From positions 1 through 64,000 of IMG/VR virus record IMGVR_UViG_3300012199_000001: a stretch of 64,000 nucleotides of DNA; one strand, 5' to 3'. A model generated the notes under the pieces. The model saw only the letters and a program-made list of their open reading frames with translations, was not told the origin of the DNA and made no database searches. A program made the translations under genes and the position numbers. Positions 1 to 6,868 of the stretch are shown here, piece after piece (positions within the stretch are counted from its first letter, which is position 1; each line of letters starts with the position of its first letter). Source of the DNA: a virus.

Positions 1-245
1 AGCTCGTACACACGGCGCGACACCTGCTCGTCAGAGTAAGCTTGTGAGAGACGGATGAGTGCCCCACGCAGACAGTTGGCAGCAGCGACAGGCAGGCGCT
101 TCTCGTGGGCTGCCATGTCCTCTTTGAGTTGGTTGAGTGTGATATCGAGACGATGCACTAATTCGTCTCGTGGCATCGGAAATTGTGCCATATCGCGCCG
201 TGTGCAGTCATCGATGAAACGGTTGTGTTCTGATAACTCGCTCAT
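1..245 (-). CDS. hypothetical protein, partial at window edge
   Basis: An open frame begins with ATG at 245 and runs off the left edge of the window. About 81 residues are visible, starting MSELSEHNRFIDDCTRRDMA; they are hydrophilic and probably helical. A strong ribosome site (GGAGGTGAG) lies just before the start, inside the end of the upstream gene. It is the most downstream visible member of a tightly packed leftward run of small genes. No family is recognised. Confidence 0.7.
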   Translation of the reverse strand, partial: MSELSEHNRFIDDCTRRDMAQFPMPRDELVHRLDITLNQLKEDMAAHEKRLPVAAANCLRGALIRLSQAYSDEQVSRRVYE

Positions 246-246
246 C

Positions 247-426
247 TCACCTCCGAAAGTCCAGCAGCTCTTCCAGGATTAGGAGCGCCAGTGTGACGAC
301 CGATCCACCGACAACGATCCAGATATAGGACGCCTCCACGAGTCTGAATGCCAGCAACACGGCTGCGATGATGGTAAGGCAGGTGGTGATGTAGGCGTGC
401 GGTTGCCGCCGGGGTCTATGCCTCAT
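247..426 (-). CDS. small two-TM membrane protein
   Basis: The 59-residue product starts MRHRPRRQPHAYITTC. Two hydrophobic segments (about residues 11-30 and 36-55) follow a basic N-terminus, so it is probably an inner-membrane protein. Its ATG overlaps the stop of the upstream gene (ATGA), and AGGAGTG upstream serves as ribosome site. The next gene starts one base after its stop. Function is unknown; small membrane proteins of this kind are common in phage early operons. Confidence 0.65.
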   Translation of the reverse strand: MRHRPRRQPHAYITTCLTIIAAVLLAFRLVEASYIWIVVGGSVVTLALLILEELLDFRR

Positions 427-566
427 GTGCGGTCACTCCTCCTGCCATACAGCACGCCTAAGCAATAGAAGCAATGTGCCGTCGTTGCCATGAGCAGGAT
501 GAGCAGCAGGGCAAAGGCGGGACGCGGTAGACGCTGGCCTGCATTGTATTTGTGTTGGTTGTGCAT
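423..566 (-). CDS. small one-TM protein
   Basis: The 47-residue product starts MHNQHKYNAGQRLPRP and has one hydrophobic segment (about residues 17-36) and a basic C-terminus. The start is the ATG of a TAATG overlap with the upstream gene, and the stop overlaps the next start (ATGA), so translation is probably coupled through this run. An upstream in-frame start would extend it, but the overlap geometry favours this shorter form. Function unknown. Confidence 0.6.
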   Translation of the reverse strand: MHNQHKYNAGQRLPRPAFALLLILLMATTAHCFYCLGVLYGRRSDRT

Positions 567-697
567 TACGTCCAATCCTTTCGTTTGCCATAGCGTATGC
601 CGACAAGCACACCGAAGATGCACCAGGCGATCATCATGGCAATATTGCCAGCCTGCCAGTAGAGAGCCGCGTCCAGCGGAATGATCAGGTACGTCAT
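566..697 (-). CDS. small membrane protein
   Basis: The 43-residue product (MTYLIIPLDAALYWQAGNIA...) has one or two hydrophobic segments and ends in a basic tail, GIRYGKRKDW. An AGAGGTG ribosome site precedes the ATG. The gene overlaps both neighbours by one to four bases, which supports a translationally coupled operon. No family recognised. Confidence 0.6.
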   Translation of the reverse strand: MTYLIIPLDAALYWQAGNIAMMIAWCIFGVLVGIRYGKRKDWT

Positions 698-885
698 GAT
701 TGCACCTCTTTTTGTTCGCGCGGATGTACCTGTGTTGTCCACTTGAGAATGGCGCTCACGATGGCATGCCCGATGCCACAGCATGACGCGCCTTCTCGAC
801 ATTCATAACAGTGTGCACTGTGGTAGCGATACTGATCGTAGAGCGTCTGTATCATGCGCTCTACCTGATCTTGTGAATATTCCAC
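694..885 (-). CDS. cysteine-rich small protein
   Basis: The 63-residue product starts with GTG (MEYSQDQVERMIQTLYDQYR) after the ribosome site AAAGGAG. The middle contains HCYECREGASCCGIGH, a compact Cys/His cluster that could hold one zinc ion. The gene overlaps the next start by ATGA. It is unlike any family I can name; a small metal-binding early protein is the most that can be said. Confidence 0.6.
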   Translation of the reverse strand: MEYSQDQVERMIQTLYDQYRYHSAHCYECREGASCCGIGHAIVSAILKWTTQVHPREQKEVQS

Positions 886-886
886 G

Positions 887-1027
887 CTACTCCTTTGGCT
901 CGGTTTTGCGAGAGTCTTCGCTGTGATGTCCGTCCCAAAAGCCGAAGCAATAGCCTGCTACAAAGACGGCTATGCCCAGAAGCAGGCCGATAATTCCGAT
1001 TGTAATCAGGCTTATCATCATCATCAT
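887..1027 (-). CDS. small one-TM protein
   Basis: The 46-residue product begins with four consecutive methionine codons after GAGGAGGAAGC. It has one long hydrophobic helix (about residues 5-30) ending in FWDGHH, then a charged tail. The four in-frame ATGs make the exact start ambiguous by up to three codons. It overlaps the upstream gene by ATGA. Probably a single-pass membrane protein of unknown role. Confidence 0.6.
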   Translation of the reverse strand: MMMMISLITIGIIGLLLGIAVFVAGYCFGFWDGHHSEDSRKTEPKE

Positions 1028-1284
1028 GCTTCCTCCTCTCCGAGAGGGGTGATAATCCGATAATCGTTCTCGTGCTTCCCGCCGAACCAGACCAGGACTG
1101 GCAGCACACCGAGAAACTTGTAACTCCCGATGAGCGAGCGATGACCACGCCAACAGATCACTACCCAGAGAAGCAGGCCGGGGAAGAGATGGAACTCCCA
1201 GGCTGCGACGGTGCGGAACTCTGGCATTTGCTCCGCGATCATATGCGCCACTTTGCGCTTCTGCGCAGAGGCGTATTCTATCAT
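1024..1284 (-). CDS. putative membrane protein, 86 aa
   Basis: The start chosen is the ATG at 1284, preceded by AGAGGT at six bases, giving MIEYASAQKRKVAHMIAEQM. Residues about 30-48 and 55-70 are hydrophobic (LFPGLLLWVVICW and FLGVLPVLVWF), separated by a basic loop. This suggests a two-helix membrane protein with a charged C-terminus. The frame stays open far upstream, but only into the structured non-coding segment. Function unknown. Confidence 0.55.
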   Translation of the reverse strand: MIEYASAQKRKVAHMIAEQMPEFRTVAAWEFHLFPGLLLWVVICWRGHRSLIGSYKFLGVLPVLVWFGGKHENDYRIITPLGEEEA

Positions 1285-1313
1285 GTAAATACCTCTATCA
1301 CTCTTTATGTGCT

Positions 1314-1707
1314 TTCGGCGAGAAAACCACGAAGTCTTCAGCTTCGTGGTTGAATCGCCATCTGTATCCTTGTTTGCGAGAGCAAGGATACAGACAGTGA
1401 TCCAAAAAACTCCGCTTGCGCGGGTGGTGCGTATCTCCATCCTGTTACCAGATGGAGAATCCGACTTCACCTCGACACAGTTAAAGAGGCTTGTTAAACC
1501 TGAAGCACAGGGCTTTACCCAATGACCCAACTTAACCTCAGATGACAGATGCAAGAGCCTGGTGCGTCAGCTCAAGGTGTCCTGACTTCTCGAACGTAGC
1601 CTCTGTTTCTAGAGACTGAGTCTGGTGAACCTGGGCTTCTAAAGAAAACAAGCAGAAGTCACCCTCTCTTTAGAAGCCGCTAAGTCTTTAGCTTAGCGGT
1701 GATTCAC
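1314..1707. mobile_element. hairpin-rich segment, candidate non-autonomous IS200/IS605-like remnant
   Basis: About 390 bp without a credible gene. Both ends carry stem-loops with the same loop core: CCACGAAG-tcttcag-CTTCGTGG near 1327-1349 and CCGCTAAG-tctttag-CTTAGCGG near 1677-1699. Between them are further perfect stems: an 11-bp pair around 1371-1392, an 8-bp pair around 1434-1457 and a 12-bp pair (GGCTTCTAAAGA/TCTTTAGAAGCC) around 1633-1677. Matching subterminal hairpins and a right end reading GTGATTCAC resemble IS200/IS605 ends. No transposase or TnpB is present, so this may be a MITE-like remnant or an omega-RNA-like structured RNA. Confidence 0.45.
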
Positions 1708-1934
1708 GTAGTCACATGTTCTATACTCTGTGGTGTGCAGTACAACGGTTCTCGGCTCTGCTCATCGATGCCTAGCGAGGTGATTGCGTTACGACGCAGT
1801 AGGACATCAAGAGCAAGGTCCACATCTTCGCGGCTCCACCCGGTGAGACGACCGATCTCATTGGCTGTGATCGGCTGGAAGGAGCAAATGCACGCGAGAA
1901 TCTGCTCGGTCACGTCTGCAAACTGGTTGCTCAT
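1704..1934 (-). CDS. small winged-helix-like DNA-binding protein
   Basis: The 76-residue product (MSNQFADVTEQILACICSFQ) has a helix-turn-helix pattern at about residues 20-48 (ITANEIGRLTGWSREDVDLA) followed by LDVLLRRNAI, which is typical of short winged-helix regulators. AGGAGG and AGAGG lie just upstream of the ATG. The last codons run into the right end of the hairpin-rich segment, so the natural C-terminus may have been altered by an insertion. Probably an early transcription regulator; target unknown. Confidence 0.6.
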   Translation of the reverse strand: MSNQFADVTEQILACICSFQPITANEIGRLTGWSREDVDLALDVLLRRNAITSLGIDEQSREPLYCTPQSIEHVTT

Positions 1935-1978
1935 CCTCTTCTATCCCTCCTGTGCATAGTGCTAGCATGATGTATGGC

Positions 1979-2398
1979 TCACGTTGTATGTTCAACCTTT
2001 GCTACATGACCACCTTGTGTGTGAGTATTGCCACAGGCAGGACAGGACCCGGAGCCATCAGGAAAGTAGCCCTCTTCGTCCTTCTCTTTGCCATTATTTA
2101 CCGCAATCTCCTCGTAATCCCATCGTTCCCAGTAGTATGTCCGCGAACCATCGGGAAATTGCCAGTACCAGCAGCAGGGATGTGCGCAGGGTTGTTCAAA
2201 GAAGACGCGTTTTCCTTCACGGCGGGCCACTGTGACCTCTCCTGGGATGAAGCGTAACCCTCGGCTCAAGTCCTCCACATCAGAGTAGGGGAATGTTTGT
2301 CCAACATCACCGCCACCACTCATGGCATTGCTCATAAACCCGAGCATGATCGTCTCGTCCATCTGCGAATATTTGTCTTTGCGTGGATCGTCTTTCAC
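1979..2398 (-). CDS. hypothetical protein with C-terminal zinc ribbon
   Basis: A GTG start at 2398 sits five bases after AGGAGGAG, giving a 139-residue protein beginning VKDDPRKDKYSQMDET. Residues about 80-105 are rich in aromatic and acidic residues (RTYYWERWDYEE). The C-terminus has CPACGNTHTQGGHVAKVEH, which could be a half zinc ribbon, and CAHPCC lies further upstream in the protein. Function is unknown. Confidence 0.6.
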   Translation of the reverse strand: MKDDPRKDKYSQMDETIMLGFMSNAMSGGGDVGQTFPYSDVEDLSRGLRFIPGEVTVARREGKRVFFEQPCAHPCCWYWQFPDGSRTYYWERWDYEEIAVNNGKEKDEEGYFPDGSGSCPACGNTHTQGGHVAKVEHTT

Positions 2399-2408
2399 GG
2401 TTCTCCTC

Positions 2409-2624
2409 CTATGCGACTTGTCCAAATGTTTTGCTGAACTTTTGTTGCTCTTTGCGCTGCTCTATAGCCTGATAATACGCTTCCCATTCCCGCCGCCAGT
2501 CAACGAGTGTTACCAGTGCGCGGCAACCGGGGCGTGCACAGACATAGGTGTGACGCCCGGTGCTATTGTGAATGGCTGGCTCTATGCTGGCCTGGCGCAT
2601 GCAGCACTCGCAGCAGCCTTTCAT
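2409..2624 (-). CDS. small zinc-finger-like protein
   Basis: The 71-residue product starts MKGCCECCMRQASIEPA and has a second cysteine pair, CARPGC, at about residues 29-34. A CCxCC...CxxxxC arrangement suggests a zinc-binding domain. The C-terminal half is a charged helix. The ATG overlaps the upstream stop (ATGA) and the stop lies 11 bp before the next start. Confidence 0.6.
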   Translation of the reverse strand: MKGCCECCMRQASIEPAIHNSTGRHTYVCARPGCRALVTLVDWRREWEAYYQAIEQRKEQQKFSKTFGQVA

Positions 2625-2878
2625 GCTTTGGTGCCGGTGCCTTCCATCAGTTTGTCCAGTGTTGCACGTCTCACACGGTATGCCTGGCGTGCTCCTCTGT
2701 GTGGCAGTGTGATTGCGTGGAGTGCACCTGATTTAATCCAGCGCCGCACCGTTGTATCATCAACGCGTAAATGGCGTGCAACTTCGCTTACCGTGAGTAA
2801 GTCATCATTGGTGTCGCGTCCGTTCTTGCGTCCTTTACGCGATTGCTGTTCTGTCTCATAGCTCAAAGTATTTTTCAT
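2621..2878 (-). CDS. MerR/excisionase-type helix-turn-helix protein
   Basis: The 85-residue product contains LLTVSEVARHLRVDDTTVRR followed by WIKSGALHAI. This is the hallmark of the HTH_17/excisionase family: winged helix-turn-helix proteins that bind DNA as small regulators or recombination directionality factors. The basic RKGRKNGRD N-terminus could contact the DNA backbone. AAGGAGAAC precedes the ATG. No integrase gene is in view, so a regulatory role is as likely as an excisionase role. Confidence 0.7.
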   Translation of the reverse strand: MKNTLSYETEQQSRKGRKNGRDTNDDLLTVSEVARHLRVDDTTVRRWIKSGALHAITLPHRGARQAYRVRRATLDKLMEGTGTKA

Positions 2879-3243
2879 GAATGTTCTCCTTTTTGTTTGT
2901 TAATTATGTTGGCAACATCTGCCAACTGTTCTGTAATCTCAAATGACATAGTTGCAAAATGGTTGAAATGGCAATCAAACAGGATATAGCAATCTGCCAT
3001 AGTGACGGTATAGGTATTGAGCCGATAATCCCATCCATACACTTCCATCTCGATTTCAGCCTCATCGATTGCGCCTGGATGCCACTCCAGTACTTCGCAG
3101 GCCACGTGGAACATATGTGCGATATCGGTAAGTGTTGGCGTGGCTGGTACTGGATCGCTTTGTGGTGCAGGTTCCATGCGCTGATAGTCGATCTTTTCCA
3201 TGAGAGTTGTTACATCGTCAAGCAATTCTTTGCGCTCAAGCAT
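2875..3243 (-). CDS. hypothetical acidic protein
   Basis: The 122-residue product starts MLERKELLDDVTTLMEKIDY. The first third is acidic and proline-rich (PAPQSDPVPATP), and the rest alternates hydrophobic and acidic residues, with a His/Cys-containing stretch (DCYILFDCHFNHF). GAGAGGAGACAGCT lies upstream. It overlaps the HTH gene by ATGA. No family recognised. Confidence 0.6.
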   Translation of the reverse strand: MLERKELLDDVTTLMEKIDYQRMEPAPQSDPVPATPTLTDIAHMFHVACEVLEWHPGAIDEAEIEMEVYGWDYRLNTYTVTMADCYILFDCHFNHFATMSFEITEQLADVANIINKQKGEHS

Positions 3244-3259
3244 AGCTGTCTCCTCTCGG

Positions 3260-3367
3260 CTAGCGCATGGCGTACGGAATATGCGGGAAAAACCACCGTA
3301 TCGCCAGGATACCGCAAAGCAGCAGCCATATTACGACGGTCGGCCAGAAATGTTCGTCTTCAACCAT
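3260..3367 (-). CDS. 35-aa membrane peptide
   Basis: The short frame MVEDEHFWPTVVIWLLLCGI is preceded by AGAGGAGAATAT. The ATG overlaps the end of the upstream gene and the stop lies 16 bp before the next start. One transmembrane helix (about residues 8-27) is followed by RWFFPHIPYAMR. Its position in the coupled operon and its good ribosome site make it a probable gene despite the size. Confidence 0.5.
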   Translation of the reverse strand: MVEDEHFWPTVVIWLLLCGILAIRWFFPHIPYAMR

Positions 3368-3560
3368 ATATTCTCCTCTCTGCCATAGCACTCATTTTGC
3401 CCACATAGCCCGAGCGTATCCGCTTTCCCTCGCGCCAGTAGGCATACCAGTACGGGCCATGTCCCTGTCCACTACGGCAGGTCTTGCAGCATGATTTGCC
3501 ACAGGTGCGGTACTGCAATTGATAGGTGATGTGCGTGTCTGTAGGTAGTGGCTTGCCCAT
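3360..3560 (-). CDS. DUF6788-like small zinc protein
   Basis: The 66-residue product has the pattern YQLQYRTCGKSCCKTCRSG followed by GHGPYWYAYWREGKRIRSGY. Small proteins with CGK...C.C..G.GHGPYWY.YWREGG are known as DUF6788-type proteins, often near phage or integrated-element genes. Three or four cysteines probably bind zinc. AGAGGAGCATAGCA precedes the ATG. Biochemical role unknown. Confidence 0.6.
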   Translation of the reverse strand: MGKPLPTDTHITYQLQYRTCGKSCCKTCRSGQGHGPYWYAYWREGKRIRSGYVGKMSAMAERRIYG

Positions 3561-3562
3561 TG

Positions 3563-3988
3563 CTATGCTCCTCTGCGCAGCTTGAGTTTGATAGACAATG
3601 GGAGCCCGAGCCAGCCAGGATCGGTGAGCGGCTGTGTATCCCGCAAGTGAATCGGCAAGTCCTGCTGTCGTAGCGGCTGCGTGGTTCGCAGATGGACAGG
3701 TAACGGCACCTCGTACTCGGTATCATCCTGTGCTTCGCCTGTGAGTGATGGATTTGCAAGCAGGTTGACAATGATATCGGCGTCCAACTGCCGATAAGAG
3801 TCCCATGCCTGGCCGAGTCCCTGGCACCTGCGCCAATCTAGTGCCCGGCGTTTCTGCTCTCCAAACAGATGAGCCAGCGACTCGACAATGCTTTCTTTTG
3901 CTGAGTTAAAATGTCCCGGATCGAAAGGTTGATCCCTGCCGATGGACCACAGGCTTTTTTTGAGTGATATCCTGGTAGGCTTCTTCAT
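3563..3988 (-). CDS. hypothetical protein with an internal 13-residue duplication
   Basis: The ATG at 3988 follows GAGGAGACTGAGG and gives 141 residues (MKKPTRISLKKSLWSIGRDQ). Near residues 108-131 the sequence LPVHLRTTQPL is echoed by LPIHLRDTQPL, a short tandem duplication. The first 83 bp overlap the end of the upstream gene in another frame. That is unusually long, so a later start is possible, although no good one exists. Function unknown. Confidence 0.5.
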   Translation of the reverse strand: MKKPTRISLKKSLWSIGRDQPFDPGHFNSAKESIVESLAHLFGEQKRRALDWRRCQGLGQAWDSYRQLDADIIVNLLANPSLTGEAQDDTEYEVPLPVHLRTTQPLRQQDLPIHLRDTQPLTDPGWLGLPLSIKLKLRRGA

Positions 3989-4553
3989 CCTCAGTCTCCT
4001 CGCTGGCACAGAGGATCTGGTCACATGCCAGTGTATTGTCGCAGCACAACTTAATCGGACCGTACCTGTCCCAAATCTCGTCTGTGATCTGGTACAAATC
4101 ACGCAACTCGCATAATGTCTTCTCATGCAGATATGCGGTAGTCACACGCGTTTGGTCGTACTTACGGTAATGTGCTTCTGTTTTCTCGATGATGAGATCG
4201 GGCAAGTTGGGAAGCAGGACAAATGGCTCTAGCACCACATGCTCCTGTTTTGCCGACGATCCAGCACTTGGCAGTTCGTGTTCGGTTGGTATCTCCTCGA
4301 TGGTGTTGATTGGTAATTTGGCGGCGGGTAGATGAAGATTGTAGTCCGTGTGCTGCTTTGTGGGCTGATTTGCGAACTGGCGCTTGCGACGCTCGCGCTC
4401 TTGCTCACGACGCTCCATGCGCTCTAGACGGTACCTCAGTGCTGCAATTTCCTGTCGCAGCTCTGACACTTCTTCGCGCCAGATGCTGCGTGCTCTCGCG
4501 GAGGATTCAGAATATGGCGGCACCATACGTGGCGTATTGATATTGATCGCCAT
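3906..4553 (-). CDS. hypothetical coiled-coil protein
   Basis: The start at 4553 (MAININTPRMVPPYSESSAR) follows GAGAAGAGG and is the first gene of the leftward early operon. Residues about 23-60 (EEVSELRQEIAALRYRLERM then EQERERRKRQ) form a clear coiled coil; the rest is acidic. It has 215 residues. Its tail overlaps the next gene by 83 bp across an A7 run (C AAAAAAA G). The downstream gene is in the +1, not the -1, frame, so I do not propose programmed frameshifting. Confidence 0.6.
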   Translation of the reverse strand: MAININTPRMVPPYSESSARARSIWREEVSELRQEIAALRYRLERMERREQERERRKRQFANQPTKQHTDYNLHLPAAKLPINTIEEIPTEHELPSAGSSAKQEHVVLEPFVLLPNLPDLIIEKTEAHYRKYDQTRVTTAYLHEKTLCELRDLYQITDEIWDRYGPIKLCCDNTLACDQILCASEETEDEEAYQDITQKKPVVHRQGSTFRSGTF

Positions 4554-4983
4554 AGAAATAGCCTCTTCTCTCACGTGCCTCACGGAATGTTTCGTGGGCG
4601 CAAAAATCCCTAATGGGATCACAAAAGTTGAGGGTCGCCGGTTGGGGTAGTACTCTTACCATCCACTACCCCGCAAATACGTTCTCATCAATTGATGTAT
4701 CTCTTTATATAAATTTAATGCAAGTGTCTGTTCTCTGTGCTTATCTCTCAATTGATGAAGTAATGATCATAGAATAGTCCACATTCCATAGACACGTCAA
4801 GTGTTTTGTTGTCCTGGGAACGTTCTCTTTTTCTTCAAGCAACGAAAATGAAAATTCTGTAATCATTACAACTTTGTAAGGAAGCAAGCACATATGGGCT
4901 GGTAGAGTAGTGATAGGTCAGTGATCATGGTAAGATGAGAAACGAATTCACGTGACGTGAATTCGTGAGAGTGAGGAGAAACC
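4554..4983. promoter_or_regulatory. divergent control region between leftward operon and HTH regulator
   Basis: This 430-bp A/T-rich gap separates the leftward early operon from the rightward regulator. It holds a perfect 12-bp palindrome CATCAATTGATG (4686-4697) and a second TCAATTGATG copy (4748-4757), about 60 bp apart. A third, longer palindrome lies immediately before the regulator. No gene is seen. The leftward promoter is probably the TTGCAT near 4717-4722, but its -10 box is poor. Confidence 0.5.
4942..4966. promoter_or_regulatory. 25-bp palindromic operator before HTH regulator
   Basis: ACGAATTCACGT and ACGTGAATTCGT form a perfect 12-bp inverted repeat around one central G. It lies 17 bp before the regulator's ATG, where a bound dimer would block transcription or translation initiation. 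By analogy with phage repressors, this is a likely autoregulatory site for the HTH protein at 4984; that is inference. Confidence 0.6.
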
Positions 4984-5442
4984 ATGCTACCATCAGATGA
5001 GCATGGAACTCAAGTGTCACCACAGGAAGAGAAGCAAGAACGCAACATTTCAGTGTTTGGACATTATCTGAGGGCTATGTGTGCGTACCTCCAGGTGAGC
5101 CAGGTGCACCTCGCAACTGAGGCGGGACTCACCAAGAAGGCAATTACCAGATTTACTGGTCCATCTTCAGGCGTGGATAATTACCCTGCACCCGAAACAC
5201 TGAAAAGTCTTCTTGTGGCGATGGAGTCCATTGCTGCAAGCAAGAAGCGCCCGCTTCCGTGCGGTTGGCATCTTGAGTTCCTTCTGTCTCCACAAGCAGA
5301 AAAAGCCGATGGCTTGCTCTACCTAACTTACTTCCGAGAGCATGTGATGTTAGAGGAAGACTTGGAGAGAGCCGAGGCGTTGATTTTTTCGATGAGACAG
5401 ACTATCGATATAGTACGGGGGCGCTCCCGGTCAGAAAAGTAA
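4984..5442 (+). CDS. XRE-like HTH transcription regulator, candidate repressor
   Basis: The 152-residue product has a central helix-turn-helix-like segment, FGHYLRAMCAYLQVSQVHLA then TEAGLTKKAITRF (residues about 25-57), and a helical C-terminus rich in Leu/Glu (LEEDLERAEALIFSMRQTI) that could dimerise. GTGAGGAGAAACC precedes the ATG. It is transcribed away from the leftward early operon and starts right after a 25-bp palindrome. That arrangement fits an autoregulated phage repressor. The HTH is less canonical than in Cro/CI proteins. Confidence 0.6.
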   Translation: MLPSDEHGTQVSPQEEKQERNISVFGHYLRAMCAYLQVSQVHLATEAGLTKKAITRFTGPSSGVDNYPAPETLKSLLVAMESIAASKKRPLPCGWHLEFLLSPQAEKADGLLYLTYFREHVMLEEDLERAEALIFSMRQTIDIVRGRSRSEK

Positions 5443-5781
5443 CGTCCTTCGACCGGAAGCAACCAGCAATACAAGAAGGCACGCTGCGTATGTGACGTGC
5501 TCGTGATGAGTGTCGTGCTTTGTGTCTCTGCGATACAGAGTACGCCTCCCCATGTCAAAATGCAAGCATGCAGATAGACACAAATCCACATTTTAAATAC
5601 AAATGTGACACATCGCACATAACAAATATTTTCCATTGCATCCTCTTCATAGGCCGCTTCCTTGACGATTGTAGGATTATAAGCCCACTGGTGCAGCCTC
5701 CATGCCTGAGTGTGCCCACTATGCGACGAGTCGATAGGTTTGATAGCCTAGCTGGAAACAAAGGGAAGGTAAGCGGGATGG
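5443..5781. other. intergenic region between two regulator genes
   Basis: These 339 bp between the two rightward HTH genes contain no convincing open frame. The segment is locally A/T-rich (5580-5640) and has short palindromes such as GCATGC near 5567. No clear sigma70 promoter or terminator is recognised, although a promoter for the downstream gene would be expected here. Confidence 0.4.
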
Positions 5782-5994
5782 ATGATACGGTTGAAAGTAC
5801 GAGAGAAGGCGAAAGTACTAGGAGTGAGCCAGCGGCAATTGATACGGCGATCCGGGCTGGACATCAAAGTCATCCAGCGTGTGTTCCGCGATCCGCACGC
5901 CAACATCACCATGATCACGCTGGACCGGATCGCGCAGGCCCTCGGCGTCGATGCGAGCGAGTTGATTGAGAGTGAGCACGAGGAGGAGAAATAA
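5782..5994 (+). CDS. Cro/CI-type HTH protein
   Basis: This 70-residue protein is almost entirely one HTH_XRE domain: VREKAKVLGVSQRQLIRRSG, LDIKVIQRVF, then MITLDRIAQALGVDASELIE. That is the standard five-helix Cro/C1 fold, which binds operator DNA as a dimer. The ATG at 5782 is used because the ATG three bases earlier is out of frame. The gene converges on the terminator of the second leftward operon. It could be the Cro-like antagonist of the regulator at 4984. Confidence 0.75.
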   Translation: MIRLKVREKAKVLGVSQRQLIRRSGLDIKVIQRVFRDPHANITMITLDRIAQALGVDASELIESEHEEEK

Positions 5995-6011
5995 CTTGTG
6001 TAACGTGGAGG

Positions 6012-6042
6012 CAAAAGAAAAGCCGCCCGGTGAAAGGCGGCT
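6012..6042 (-). terminator. rho-independent terminator of second leftward operon
   Basis: On the minus strand AGCCGCC-tttcaccg-GGCGGCT is followed by TTTCTTTT. It lies just beyond the stop of the last leftward gene (6067-6243) and before the converging HTH gene. Confidence 0.75.
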
Positions 6043-6066
6043 GGCTGAGAGTTGAAATGATGGAGA

Positions 6067-6243
6067 CTACTCATCCACCGGGCCAGTGTAGGTAATGTCA
6101 AGCACCGTACCATCTGGCTTGACGAGATGAACAGTGTCAAAGTTGCCTGTTTCCAGGTCATTCGATAACACGTCGGCGGTTGTGCCATCTGGCAACGTTC
6201 CGTAGAATGCATTCAGGTCTTCCAAGCTGTTAATGGTCTCCAT
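6067..6243 (-). CDS. hypothetical acidic protein, 58 aa
   Basis: METINSLEDLNAFYGTLPDG is the N-terminus of a 58-residue acidic protein whose later part alternates as in a beta strand (TVHLVKPDGTVLDITY). AAAGGGAAC precedes the ATG. It is the last gene before the operon terminator. No family recognised. Confidence 0.55.
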   Translation of the reverse strand: METINSLEDLNAFYGTLPDGTTADVLSNDLETGNFDTVHLVKPDGTVLDITYTGPVDE

Positions 6244-6257
6244 ATCTGTTCCCTTTC

Positions 6258-6623
6258 TTAGTTTGCGTGATATCGATTCAACTCTGCGATATCAGCGGAA
6301 TCATTATCGAAACTGATATCGCGCATTCTCTTATCGTCCCAGATCGCGCGGTGCAGGTCTGTCAGAGGACCAAAGACAATTGGCGCGATGAATGCATAAA
6401 TCTCTGCCTCTGGCTTGTCTTGCCAGTTCACATCGCTCTGACTCACGGCTTTCGAGACTGCGTGCTCACGTATGGATGGTCCACCATAGCCGCCAGCCAT
6501 GCGGTATGCAGCGTAGGCGACGCTATTAGCAAACGCTGCATGTTTTTGTGGGCTTGCAGTGGGGTAGTGCTTTTTGCCCCACTGCATCGCAGTCTCTAAC
6601 GTCTGATGAAAACTCTCGCTCAT
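6258..6623 (-). CDS. hypothetical protein, 121 aa
   Basis: MSESFHQTLETAMQWGKKHY begins a 121-residue protein that looks largely helical, with SVAYAAYRMAGGYGG at about residues 34-48. Its start overlaps the upstream stop (ATGA). No domain recognised. Confidence 0.6.
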   Translation of the reverse strand: MSESFHQTLETAMQWGKKHYPTASPQKHAAFANSVAYAAYRMAGGYGGPSIREHAVSKAVSQSDVNWQDKPEAEIYAFIAPIVFGPLTDLHRAIWDDKRMRDISFDNDSADIAELNRYHAN

Positions 6624-6847
6624 GTGTTTCCGCGCTTTTTCTTGATTTCCTTTGCGTGGAAGAAATTCTCTGGCGTCATGTCGGGCTGCTGATCGCGCCA
6701 GTACTGTTCATCTGGATGAAGCTCATAGAAGAGCTGAACGCTTTCCTCCGTCTCCAGGTCGGTCAACCCCTCTGGGTCTTCTTCTTCTTTGGCTGCCAGT
6801 TCGTTGTATCTGGCTAGCCGATCCAGATGCTTTTTCTCTTCTGACAT
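6620..6847 (-). CDS. hypothetical charged helical protein, 75 aa
   Basis: The product is highly charged (MSEEKKHLDRLARYNELAAK, then EEEDPEGLTDLETEESVQLF) and probably helical with coiled-coil tendency. CAGGAGAAAGTCC precedes the ATG. It overlaps the downstream gene by four bases. Unknown function. Confidence 0.6.
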   Translation of the reverse strand: MSEEKKHLDRLARYNELAAKEEEDPEGLTDLETEESVQLFYELHPDEQYWRDQQPDMTPENFFHAKEIKKKRGNT

Positions 6848-6868
6848 GGACTTTCTCCTGTGGTGTGT

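Noticed and set aside
3906-3988. Possible programmed frameshift at the A7 run (3955-3961)
   Set aside because: The heptamer A AAA AAG is present in phase, but the -1 frame does not lead into the downstream gene, which is in the +1 frame and has its own ribosome site.
5520-5969. 149-codon frame on the plus strand
   Set aside because: It overlaps the clear Cro/CI gene in another frame and has low-quality composition.
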